From Candidatus Nitrosotalea sp. TS (GTDB lineage: Archaea; Thermoproteota; Nitrososphaeria; Nitrososphaerales; Nitrosopumilaceae), in contig NZ_RCMB01000016.1 of assembly GCF_011319465.1 (NCBI RefSeq), positions 1 to 64,000 on the forward strand: a stretch of DNA of 64,000 nucleotides, in the 5' to 3' direction. Below, one piece after another: positions 47,341 through 55,702 of this stretch; within the stretch, counting starts at the first letter, position 1, and the number at the start of each line of letters is the position of its first letter. A model generated the notes under the pieces. That model searched no databases and was not told the origin of the DNA. It saw nothing but the letters and a program-made list of their open reading frames with translations. The position numbers and the translations under genes are program-made.

Positions 47341-47397
47341 ATACACCCACAATACATCCGACAAATTAATTTTGGTGCTGCTCTAATCTCTAGATAC

Positions 47398-47862
47398 TTG
47401 AAGAACCTGTCTGACTGCTATCAGATTTTGGGCGTACAAAAAGGAGCATCACAGAAGGAGATCAAGAATGCATACAGGCAACTCTCGCTCAAGTACCACC
47501 CAGACAGGAACAAGACAGATGCAAGTGGAGAAAAATTCAAGCAGATTACAGAGGCATATCAGTTGCTTCGGCGCGAGGAAAAGTCAAAGACAAAGGTCTC
47601 TGAGAAAGACGTTGAGGCAAACTATACACAGTTTTGGACAAAGTATGACGGCAGCAAGATGAATGACAACTTTAATTTTGGGCCCAACTTTACAGGATTC
47701 AAAAATCCATTTGGTGCAAGCGTACAAGAAGAGTACAGCCATTTTCGGGAAAAGGCATCTTCCTTTAAGAGTACACACATCATACTTTACGGCGGCCTTG
47801 GCCTTATTGCGCTAGTGGATAATAATGGCTACCATATTCAAGTGATATCACATAAGGATTAA
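47398..47862 (+). CDS. J-domain protein with C-terminal hydrophobic segment
   Basis: About 154 residues from a TTG at 47398 ([13 protein letters not shown]). The first 65 residues form a J domain: [20 protein letters not shown], the HPD tripeptide in YHPDRNKTD, and [12 protein letters not shown] Phe/Asn/Gly-rich stretch ([13 protein letters not shown]) follows, and a hydrophobic segment [12 protein letters not shown] near the end may insert in a membrane. Class C J proteins deliver clients to Hsp70 (DnaK). The open frame extends upstream to 47158 but those residues run antisense through the neighbouring gene and are not family-like. It precedes cbiD by 23 bases. Confidence 0.75.
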   Translation: MKNLSDCYQILGVQKGASQKEIKNAYRQLSLKYHPDRNKTDASGEKFKQITEAYQLLRREEKSKTKVSEKDVEANYTQFWTKYDGSKMNDNFNFGPNFTGFKNPFGASVQEEYSHFREKASSFKSTHIILYGGLGLIALVDNNGYHIQVISHKD

Positions 47863-47885
47863 TACAGAAAAAAATAATCACCCAC

Positions 47886-48980
47886 ATGGAATCTGACTCT
47901 GTTCCAAAGGGAAAGATGCGAACAGGATACACCACCGGAACTTCGGCAACTGCAGGGGCAAAGGCAGGAGTACTTGCAATTTTAAATCAAGAAAAGATAG
48001 GCCTCATCGATATTACACTACCAAAAAAATCCAAGATCCAAATAAAGGTTGAAAAATGTGAATTTGACAACCAGTCTGCTCACTGTTACGTGATAAAAGA
48101 CGGGGGAGACGATCCAGATGTTACCCACGGTGCAGAGATACACACCAATGTTTCACTTACAGCCAATGTAGGAAAAATAGAGATAGACGGGGGTGATGGG
48201 GTGGGCAGGGTGACAAAGCCAGGCCTTGGCCTAGAGGTTGGCTCTGCTGCAATAAACCCAACACCGAAAAAAATGATCACAGAAAACATTACCGAAATAG
48301 CACAAGACCTTCTCAAAAAAAATGGGATCAAGGTTCTCATATCAGTGCCAAAGGGAAAGGAGCTTGCGCCAAAGACTGATAACCCAAGGCTTGGCATCTT
48401 GGGTGGCATCTCAATTCTTGGCACAAGCGGAATTGTTGTTCCATATTCCACTGCCTCGTTTGCAGCATCAATTAGACAAAGCATCGACGTTACAATTGCA
48501 ATGGGAAATGATACGGTAGTGTTGACAACAGGAGGTAGAAGCGAAGATTACGCAAGAAGTATAATCACTTTACCAGACCACTGCTTTGTCCAGATGGGAG
48601 ACTTTTCAGGATATACTGTACAGCAATGCGCAAAAAAGGGAATCAAAAAGGCATATGTCGCAGGCTTTATTGGAAAATTAACCAAGATGGGCATGGGCGT
48701 AAAGCAGACCCATGTCAAGGGCTCTAAGGTAGACATGGAGTTTCTTGCAGATCTTGCGCAAAAATGCAATGCATCAGATGATACCATACAGGAAATAAAA
48801 AAAGCAAACACGGCAAGACATGTCTTTGAGATAGTGTCAGGCAAAGACCTCAAGGGGTATTTCGATCTTGTCTGCGCCCAAGTGTACAACCAACTACGAA
48901 AACATTCCGAGGAAAAATTCGATATCGACGTAATCATGTTTGACTTTGACGGAAACACAATAGGCAAGTATCCAAGATAG
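47886..48980 (+). CDS. cbiD: Cobalt-precorrin-5B C1-methyltransferase
   Basis: A 364-residue enzyme of the oxygen-independent cobalamin pathway that methylates C1 of cobalt-precorrin-5B using SAM. Hallmarks are RTGYTTGTSATAGAKAG near the start, CYVIKDGGDDPDVTHGAEI, GGDGVGRVTKPGLGLEVG, INPTPKKMI and IVVPYSTASF. The frame is intact and length matches the family. It heads a run of cobalamin genes: cbiD, cbiG (17 bases later), cbiX and cbiC. Confidence 0.93.
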   Translation: MESDSVPKGKMRTGYTTGTSATAGAKAGVLAILNQEKIGLIDITLPKKSKIQIKVEKCEFDNQSAHCYVIKDGGDDPDVTHGAEIHTNVSLTANVGKIEIDGGDGVGRVTKPGLGLEVGSAAINPTPKKMITENITEIAQDLLKKNGIKVLISVPKGKELAPKTDNPRLGILGGISILGTSGIVVPYSTASFAASIRQSIDVTIAMGNDTVVLTTGGRSEDYARSIITLPDHCFVQMGDFSGYTVQQCAKKGIKKAYVAGFIGKLTKMGMGVKQTHVKGSKVDMEFLADLAQKCNASDDTIQEIKKANTARHVFEIVSGKDLKGYFDLVCAQVYNQLRKHSEEKFDIDVIMFDFDGNTIGKYPR

Positions 48981-48996
48981 TAACAGATATGTTCAC

Positions 48997-50080
48997 TTGG
49001 AAAAGAGGCAATTTGTGGATACCGTAGCAATTATTGCCATTACAAAAAATGGAATCGAGATAGCTAAAAACTTGAAGAGCAAGTTTTCAGACTGGCAGGT
49101 CTTTGTCCCTTCCAAGTTTTCAAACAATGATTCCAACATCAACTGGTTTGAGGATTCCACCACGGAAAAAATAGGAGAGCTGTTCAAAAAATATAATGCG
49201 CTTGTCTGCATCTTCTCGCTTGGTGCCGTAATACGCCTGGTTGCCCCCCACATGAAGGACAAAAAGACAGATCCTGCAGTGGTCGTAGTCGATGATACGG
49301 CCAAGTTTGTGATAAGCACGTTATCAGGACATCTTGGAGGGGCAAACAAGTTGTCAGAAGACATTGCAGGAATTCTTGGCGCAACTCCTGTCATTACAAC
49401 GGCTGCTGATGTCAACAAGACAATTGCAGTAGACTTGGTAGGAAAGGAGTTTGGCTGGAAGATTGACGATGATTCAACGGTAACAAAGATTAGCGCATTT
49501 ATGGTAAACGAAGAAAAAATCGGTCTCTTCCAAGATGCCAGGAGAAAAAGATTGGTGGGCGCCAAAAAAAGAGCTTCCAAAAAATGTCCACCAATATGCA
49601 AGCTTGGATGATATGTCCAAGTCAGACTGCAAGGGATTTTTGATAATCTCAGACAAGACAATACCATACCCACAGATACTAGAGCGCTCAGTGATATACA
49701 GACCAAAGACTCTGGTGGTAGGTGTAGGCCTACACTGGGATACAAGCAAGGATACTATCAAAGAGGGCCTAGAGTTTTGCCTCTCAAAGTACAGCCTCAG
49801 CCCCAAGTCAGTTGCCAGGTTTTCATCAATCAAAAAGGAAGCCCAAGTAGCAGGGCTGCGCGAGATTGCAGAAGAGATGCAGGTTTCAGTGGATTATTAT
49901 GAAAAGCAAGACCTGGCAGGAATTGCAATACCAAACCCTTCAGATGTTGTCAAAAACTTTGAGGGAACCCCAAGCGTGTCGGAGGCTTCTGCAATCAAGA
50001 GCTCAGGCGGCACACTGGTGGTTGAAAAGCAGAAATTTCCCCCAAATCTTACCATTGCAATTGCGAGGATATCAAAATGA
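48997..50080 (+). CDS. cbiG: Cobalt-precorrin-5A hydrolase, one frameshift
   Basis: Two frames join with one missing base near 49535 (EEKIGLFQD then PGEKDWWAPKKELPKN) into about 360 residues with TTG start. The N-terminal CbiG domain has VAIIAITKNGIEIAKNL, CIFSLGAVIRLVAPHMKDKK and GHLGGANKLSEDIAGILGA; the C-terminal domain has VVGVGLHWDTSKD and FSSIKKEAQVAGLREIAE. CbiG opens the delta-lactone of cobalt-precorrin-5A and releases acetaldehyde, the step before CbiD. The indel is most likely a sequencing error, since both parts are otherwise well preserved. It overlaps cbiX by four bases. Confidence 0.85.
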
Positions 50081-50823
50081 AACGAGGACTGCTGATAATT
50101 GACAGGGGTAGCCACGAAGATGATGTAAAACATGAGCTCCAATACATATGCGATAAAGTAAAGCAAAAAGGAAACTATCACTTCTCAGATTATTGTTTTC
50201 TTGAAGTGGTCCCGCCATATATCGAGGAAGGCATCAACACATGCCTGTCCACAGAGATTGATTCGCTTACCATAGTTCCATATTTTCTGTACCCCGGGAG
50301 AAAGGTGAAGGCAGCTGTTGACACTGCCATAAAGTTCCAATCAAAGACCAAAGTGAAGCTAGCCATATCAAAGCCCATGAGCTTGCACAAGTCACTGATA
50401 AAACTAGTAGACGAAAAGATACAGACCATACTTGAAAAAAACAAGGTTACAGCTGCAAGAAATGGCACAGACATACTGATAATTGGACATGGAAGCAAGG
50501 ATCCAGACGCAAGATCGTCCCTAAAATATGTAGCAGATGGATTAGAGCCACTGTACAGAAACGTCAACTATTGTTTTCTGGAAATAGAAGAGCCCAACAT
50601 ACAGCAGGGAATAGACACATGTGCAAAAAACAATCCAGAAGTTCTTGTCGTGGTGCCATACTTTTTGCACAAGGGAGCACATGTAAAGCGCGACATTTAC
50701 GAAGACCTCAATCCCGCAATCGCAAGCTCTGGCATAAAAAAAATATTTCTCTCCGATCATCTTGGAACAGACGATAAAATGGTTGACTTGGTGCTTGAGA
50801 GGGCAAAGGAGGTAGAGAGATGA
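50077..50823 (+). CDS. cbiX: Sirohydrochlorin cobaltochelatase, two-domain CbiX
   Basis: A 248-residue protein of two homologous halves. The first begins GLLIIDRGSHEDDVKHEL and contains VPPYIEEGINTCL and YFLYPGRKVK. The second begins DILIIGHGSKDPDARSSL and contains EEPNIQQGIDTC and YFLHKGAHVKRDI. The second half keeps the GHGS and H-x3-K-R His residues used for metal insertion, while the first has Arg instead of the usual first His. The enzyme inserts cobalt into sirohydrochlorin. It overlaps both neighbours by four bases. Confidence 0.88.
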   Translation: MKRGLLIIDRGSHEDDVKHELQYICDKVKQKGNYHFSDYCFLEVVPPYIEEGINTCLSTEIDSLTIVPYFLYPGRKVKAAVDTAIKFQSKTKVKLAISKPMSLHKSLIKLVDEKIQTILEKNKVTAARNGTDILIIGHGSKDPDARSSLKYVADGLEPLYRNVNYCFLEIEEPNIQQGIDTCAKNNPEVLVVVPYFLHKGAHVKRDIYEDLNPAIASSGIKKIFLSDHLGTDDKMVDLVLERAKEVER

Positions 50824-51458
50824 TCACGCCAAAGGGCCAGTCAATAGAGGACAAGAGCATGGAAATAATAGAATCTGAGCTTGGGGCACATCCTTACAGT
50901 CCTGACGAATGGACAATAGTGAAGCGAGTCATACACTCTACGGCAGACTTTGACTTTGCAAAAGATAACAAGATAATTTTTCACAAGCAGGCAATAGAGA
51001 ATGGAACTGCCGCACTCAAGCGTGGATGCAATGTTATAGTAGATGTCAATGGAGTGGTAGGACTGTTAAACAAGGATAATCTTGGCAAGTTTTCAAACAA
51101 GGTAATCTGCGGCATATCAGATCCTGCAGTGGTAGAAGAGGCAAAAAAACTCAACAAGACCCGGGCCCAGACTGCGATGCGAATGGCTGCAAAAGAGATG
51201 GATGGAGGAATAGTAGCAATAGGAAATGCACCCACAGCACTCCAAGAAGTGATACAGATGGTAAAGGAGGGAGTGACAAGGCCTGCACTGGTTGTTGGCA
51301 TACCTGTTGGGTTTGTCTGCGCCGCAGAATCAAAAGAAGAGCTGTACAATTCCGATATCGTATACATCACAAATCTTGGCCGCAAGGGAGGCAGCCCATG
51401 TGCGTCTGCAATCCTAAATGCACTGTATATTGTCCTAAAACAAAAATTATCTTCTTGA
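50820..51458 (+). CDS. cbiC: Cobalt-precorrin-8 methylmutase
   Basis: A 212-residue CbiC/CobH enzyme that moves a methyl group from C11 to C12 to form cobyrinate. Typical motifs: SMEIIESELGAHPYSPDEW, VIHSTADFDFA with the catalytic His, TRAQTAMRMAAKEMDGGIVAIGNAPTALQEV in pieces, and PVGFVCAAESKEEL. It overlaps cbiX by four bases. Its 3' end overlaps the convergent cobyrinate amidase gene by 12 bases. Confidence 0.92.
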   Translation: MITPKGQSIEDKSMEIIESELGAHPYSPDEWTIVKRVIHSTADFDFAKDNKIIFHKQAIENGTAALKRGCNVIVDVNGVVGLLNKDNLGKFSNKVICGISDPAVVEEAKKLNKTRAQTAMRMAAKEMDGGIVAIGNAPTALQEVIQMVKEGVTRPALVVGIPVGFVCAAESKEELYNSDIVYITNLGRKGGSPCASAILNALYIVLKQKLSS

Positions 51459-52803
51459 TGACATAATACAATTTTCAACAAATGTCTTTGCAACTTGCGG
51501 CATGGCAAAGTGCATGTGCATGTATGATGCAAGCGTATTGTATTGTACCATGCCGTCCTTGCCTTTTCTAATGCCTATTCCAATGTCCATCTCATATGCA
51601 AACTTGGAGTCACTTGATATTGATTCAAGTTCAGAGAAATGAAACTCGTGGCCTCTCAGGGTAGAGTTTCTCCCAGATACGATACAGGGATTTGATACAG
51701 TTGCCTTCGTATAGTTTAGCTTTAGTTTTTTCTGCATCACAGTGTCTGCCTCGTATAGCCCAACCATCTTGAATTTTTTCTCCTTGTATCTGATAGATTT
51801 TGTCAGATACATCAATCCCCCACACTCTGCGTATATTGGCAGGCCGTCCTCTGCTTTTTCCTTTATCTCTTTTTTCATGGAATTGTTTCTCTCAAGTAGT
51901 TCTCCCTTTACTTCTGGAAATCCCCCTCCGATATAGAGTCCGTCACATGATGGAATCTTTTTGTCACGGATTGGGCTGAAAAACTCAATTGATGCCCCCG
52001 CCCTGCGCAGAGAATCAATGTTTTCCTGATAGTAAAAATTGAACGACTCGTCTAGTGCTACTGCAATCTTTGCCCTTTGTTTGATGGTAACATCTTTTGG
52101 TACAGATGGCAAGCTTGGTGCTTTGCTGCCAATCTCAATAATTTTTTCAATATCGATATAATCAGAATATGTTTTTGCAATGGAGATTATCTTTTGCTGT
52201 AACGATTTCATCTCATTTACCGGAATCAATCCAAGATGTCTTGACTCCATAGTCATGCTGGCATCTCGTGGAATCACACCAACAATTGGAATCCCAAGTT
52301 TTGACAACGCCTGCCTGCAGAGATCCTCGTGCTTGCGGCTTCCAATCTTGTTTAGTATGAATCCCGCAATCCCAGAATTTTTGTGGAATTTCACAAATCC
52401 CAGTGCAGTTGCCGCAATGGAGCGTGCAGCCTTGCTTGCGTCAAGTACCAAAACAACAGGAGCTTTTACAATATTTGCTCACATGGTGCGTGCTTGCAAA
52501 ATTAGAGCCGCCGCCAAACCCATCATAATACCCCATAACGCCTTCTATTACAGATATGTCGCTGCGCGAGTTTTGCACAAAATCCTTTAGCACTCCGCGC
52601 TCCCCCATTAGCCATGCGTCAAGATTTCGTGCAGGCCTCTTTGCTACTGTAGAAAGATATGTCGGGTCAATAAAGTCAGGCCCCACCTTGAATGGCTGCA
52701 CTAAGTATCCACGTTTTCTCATTCCATGAATAATTGCTGCAGTAATTGATGTCTTGCCAACTCCGCTGCTGGTGCCAGAAAGAACTATTCTAGGTATCTT
52801 CAA
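51447..52803 (-). CDS. cbiA: Cobyrinate a,c-diamide synthase, one frameshift
   Basis: Two frames join with one base removed near 52478 (ASTHHV then ANIVKAPVVLVLDAS) into about 450 residues. The N-terminal ATPase half has the P-loop variant GTSSGVGKTS and VGPDFIDPTYLS; the C-terminal glutamine amidotransferase half has GLYIGGGFPE, YAECGGLMYLTKSI with the catalytic Cys, and GHEFHFSE. It amidates the a and c side chains of cobyrinate with ATP and glutamine. It converges on cbiC, and the geranylgeranyl reductase gene lies 36 bases upstream on the same strand. Confidence 0.86.
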
Positions 52804-52839
52804 TCTCTATTCCCTGCTTGCCTTCATTGATGCCAGTAT

Positions 52840-54069
52840 TCAATTTTCTTGTGATGGAATACCGCTATCTTTTAGCAAACCAAATAGCTGACGTATTGCA
52901 AGTTTTGGATGGCTTGCTGCAAGCTTTATCATGTTTGCAAGCCCAAACTCTGCTTTTACAAAGTCTAGGAATTCTTCTGCAGAGAGATCGTCAATTATTC
53001 CAATCTCACGGTCCCATTCCTCGTCACTTAGTCCAAGCCATCTATACTGCACCTTTATTGCAGAGGCGATCTTGGAGCCAATTGCTTTTTTCATGGAATC
53101 CTCATAGGGTTTCAAAGATTTTTTGGATGTGTCCCCAGATGATACCGCATTTGCAGCAACTTCTCCTGCCTTTCTTCCATACTCTATTGCATATCGTATT
53201 CCCTCAAGAACAAGTGGGTTTGCCTGACCTGCAGAGTCCCCCACAAGTATTAGATTGTCATCAACGGTAGAGGATCGCAGTCCCTCGTTTGGAATCAGTC
53301 CATAATGAAACTCAACTGGAACTATTCTGCCAAGTTGGTCTAGTGGCTTGGGTCTTTTCTCGATCATTTCCAAGAGTCGCTGTGTTGCATCTGCCTGCGA
53401 TTCTGGCTTGCCTACACCTACCCCTATTCGAACCTTGTTTCCTCCAAGCGGAAATATCCAGGCGTATCCTGCAGGAGAATAATTTTGCCCAACCATAAGA
53501 TACCATGTCTGCTGGTCTATCTTTTCCACATAGGCCTCATACTCTGCCCCAGCACCAAACCTCTTCCACTGTGATACAAGCCCAGTAGATTTTCCCACAA
53601 CAGAATAAAATCCACTTGCATCAATTACTATTTTGGAGCGAAAGACGAGATCTTCTTTTAGTGACGTTGCCTTTACTCCACGCAATTTTTTCTCTTCTAA
53701 TATGACATCGGTGACGCCTGTTCGCAAAAAAATGTCTGCACCAGCACCTGCTGCCTGATATGCAAGAAACTGGTATGTCTTTCTAACATCAAGTACTGCT
53801 ACTTCAGGTTCCTTGCTTTTTTTTAGTATCACATTATTTGGCGAGTAAAAGGCATAATTTTGTATCGGGTTGTAATATTCCGGAGGAATTCCAAATGACT
53901 TGGCCTCCTTTATCCATGTGACTCCGCTTGTCCTGACACTCTGCCCTATTGCCTCGTCTCTTTCAAGTACTGCTACCTTGGCTCCCTTTTTTGCAGCACT
54001 CCATCCAGCGGACAGACCAGCAGGTCCACCGCCTACCACAACAATATCGTATTCATAATTTCTTGTCAT
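52840..54069 (-). CDS. Geranylgeranyl reductase family flavoprotein
   Basis: A 409-residue FAD enzyme from the ATG at 54069 (MTRNYEYDIVVVGGGPAGLS); an in-frame ATG at 54129 adds 20 residues unlike the family. The Rossmann motif VVVGGGPAGLSAGWSAAKKG and later ILVGDSAGQANPLVLEGIRY (FAD-binding GDSAG) are clear. YIPLG-type active-site region: GYAWIFPLGGNKVRIGVGVG. This group saturates the geranylgeranyl chains of archaeal membrane lipids or quinones. It sits among cobalamin genes without an obvious pathway link. Confidence 0.87.
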   Translation of the reverse strand: MTRNYEYDIVVVGGGPAGLSAGWSAAKKGAKVAVLERDEAIGQSVRTSGVTWIKEAKSFGIPPEYYNPIQNYAFYSPNNVILKKSKEPEVAVLDVRKTYQFLAYQAAGAGADIFLRTGVTDVILEEKKLRGVKATSLKEDLVFRSKIVIDASGFYSVVGKSTGLVSQWKRFGAGAEYEAYVEKIDQQTWYLMVGQNYSPAGYAWIFPLGGNKVRIGVGVGKPESQADATQRLLEMIEKRPKPLDQLGRIVPVEFHYGLIPNEGLRSSTVDDNLILVGDSAGQANPLVLEGIRYAIEYGRKAGEVAANAVSSGDTSKKSLKPYEDSMKKAIGSKIASAIKVQYRWLGLSDEEWDREIGIIDDLSAEEFLDFVKAEFGLANMIKLAASHPKLAIRQLFGLLKDSGIPSQEN

Positions 54070-54153
54070 TGATTGTCTATTTCGTCTTTGATTTAACATA
54101 ATAATCCTTTTTTCTAGAGCAATCCCCAAAGCGTCAGATTTTTACTAGTCACA

Positions 54154-54702
54154 GTGAAACTATCTTTTATGGGAAAAGACGGGCTGGTAATTGTTTACAC
54201 AGGCAAGGGAAAGGGAAAGACAACAGCTGCACTTGGGATGGCACTTCGCGCAGTAGGTTATGATTACAAGGTTTGCATGATTCAGTTCATCAAGGGATCG
54301 TGGCACTACGGCGAGATGACGTCATCAAAAAGGCTAGAGCCAGAGTTTGAGCTCACTGCAGTAGGCAAGGGATTTGTTGGCATAATGGATGACAAGAGCC
54401 CGATTGAGGACCACAAAAAAATTGCAGACGAAGCTCTTGCCATAGCGCAAGAAAGAATAGCTTCAGAGAAATACAATATCGTTATCCTAGACGAGATAAA
54501 CTATGCAGTAAACTTGGGATTGGTAAAGATTGATGACGTGATAAAACTGATACAGACAAAACCTGCAAACGTCAATGTGGTACTTACAGGAAATCACGTC
54601 AAAGCTGAGATAATCGAATTGGCAGATTTAGTGACAGAGATGAGAGAGATAAAACATCCATTCAAGTCTGGCATAAGAGCAAAAAAAGGAATTGATTTCT
54701 GA
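54154..54702 (+). CDS. cobA: Cob(I)alamin adenosyltransferase, CobA/BtuR type
   Basis: A 182-residue enzyme (177 from the ATG at 54169) that transfers adenosyl from ATP to corrinoid cobalt. It carries VYTGKGKGKTTAALGMALRA (P-loop), VCMIQFIKGSW, and VILDEINYAVNLGLV, all CobA hallmarks. It is divergent from the flavoprotein gene and completes the adenosylation step of the nearby cobalamin locus. The gene for aIF2 alpha follows after about 38 bases. Confidence 0.92.
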   Translation: MKLSFMGKDGLVIVYTGKGKGKTTAALGMALRAVGYDYKVCMIQFIKGSWHYGEMTSSKRLEPEFELTAVGKGFVGIMDDKSPIEDHKKIADEALAIAQERIASEKYNIVILDEINYAVNLGLVKIDDVIKLIQTKPANVNVVLTGNHVKAEIIELADLVTEMREIKHPFKSGIRAKKGIDF

Positions 54703-54740
54703 GCAGCAACATTAAATTACGCACAGAAAACTTGAAAATT

Positions 54741-55541
54741 ATGACAACTGCCATACAAGAATTTCCCGAAGTTGGAGAGATTGTAATTGCATCAATAACT
54801 AGAATCATGGCTCAAGGTGCTTACGTTACTCTTGATGAATACAACAACATCCAGGGGTTCTTGCATGTATCAGAGATTGCCACCGGTTGGATTAGAAATG
54901 TAGAAAAGTTTCTCAAGGTTGGCGAAAAGAAAGTCCTTTTGGTAAAGCGTGTCGATCCAAGAAGATCCGAGATTGACTTGTCGCTAAAACAAATTTCCAC
55001 AGACCAGAAGAAGAAAAAACTTCTCGAAATAAAGCGAGGAGAAAAAGAGACTGCCCTCATTGAAAACCTCAAGGCAAAAGCCAACCTGTCAGCAGCAGAG
55101 GCAGAAAAAATTGAAAATATTCTAGTAGAAAAATTTGATTCAGTGTATAACGCTTTCAGCGAGGTAACTGCAAAGGGCTCAACAGTTTTGAACGGCCTTG
55201 ACATTGCAGAAAAAACAGTTGCCGTAATAAACGAGTTGAGCTCAAAGATGCAAATTCCCCACGTCGAGATTAGGGGAGTGCTTGACCTTACATGTACCAA
55301 GCCCGACGGGATTGACATTATAAAGCGAGCCTTGAATGCAGCTACTGAAAACAAGAAGGTAGTAGTATCCATAACTTACATCGGCGCACCAAAATATCGT
55401 CTCAACATCACTGCCCAAAATTTCAAGGATGCGGAAAAAGAGCTCAAGCCAACCCTTGAAGCAATTGAGAAGGCCATTGAGAAAAGTGGCGGCACATTCA
55501 AGTTTACAAGAGAAGAGTCAAAGAAGACTCGAGAGGGCTAG
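54741..55541 (+). CDS. Translation initiation factor aIF2 subunit alpha
   Basis: A 266-residue protein with the three aIF2 alpha domains: S1 OB fold (GEIVIASITRIMAQGAYVTL, then GFLHVSEIATGWIRN), a helical middle domain and a C-terminal alpha/beta domain (VVVSITYIGAPKYRLNITAQ). With the beta and gamma subunits it brings initiator tRNA to the ribosome. The ATG at 54741 directly precedes the S1 domain. It is followed after two bases by the nop10 gene, a common archaeal pairing. Confidence 0.93.
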   Translation: MTTAIQEFPEVGEIVIASITRIMAQGAYVTLDEYNNIQGFLHVSEIATGWIRNVEKFLKVGEKKVLLVKRVDPRRSEIDLSLKQISTDQKKKKLLEIKRGEKETALIENLKAKANLSAAEAEKIENILVEKFDSVYNAFSEVTAKGSTVLNGLDIAEKTVAVINELSSKMQIPHVEIRGVLDLTCTKPDGIDIIKRALNAATENKKVVVSITYIGAPKYRLNITAQNFKDAEKELKPTLEAIEKAIEKSGGTFKFTREESKKTREG

Positions 55542-55543
55542 AC

Positions 55544-55702
55544 ATGAAATTCCTAATGCGCAAGTGCACCAACTGCAAAAGATATACACTAAAAGACGAG
55601 TGCCCCAAGTGCGGAAGCAACACGGCAAGCGTTCATCCAGGAAAATATTCTCCTGATGACAAGTACGCAAGATACAGAATATCTGACAGATACAAGAATT
55701 AG
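55544..55702 (+). CDS. nop10: H/ACA RNP protein Nop10
   Basis: A 52-residue protein with a zinc ribbon (MRKCTNCKRYTL and CPKCG at about residues 6-24) and the conserved tail HPGKYSPDDKYARYRI. Nop10 binds the pseudouridine synthase Cbf5 in H/ACA guide RNPs. It follows aIF2 alpha after two bases. Its TAG overlaps the TAA of the convergent AglB gene. Confidence 0.92.
   Translation: MKFLMRKCTNCKRYTLKDECPKCGSNTASVHPGKYSPDDKYARYRISDRYKN

Noticed and set aside
47158-47397. N-terminal extension of the J-domain protein
   Set aside because: The extra 80 codons run antisense through the neighbouring dehydrogenase gene and lack J-protein features; a TTG at 47398 precedes the J domain.
48993-49745. A 250-codon minus-strand ORF
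   Set aside because: Antisense to cbiG, whose motifs are unmistakable.
54821-55372. A 183-codon minus-strand ORF
   Set aside because: Antisense to aIF2 alpha; no family features.
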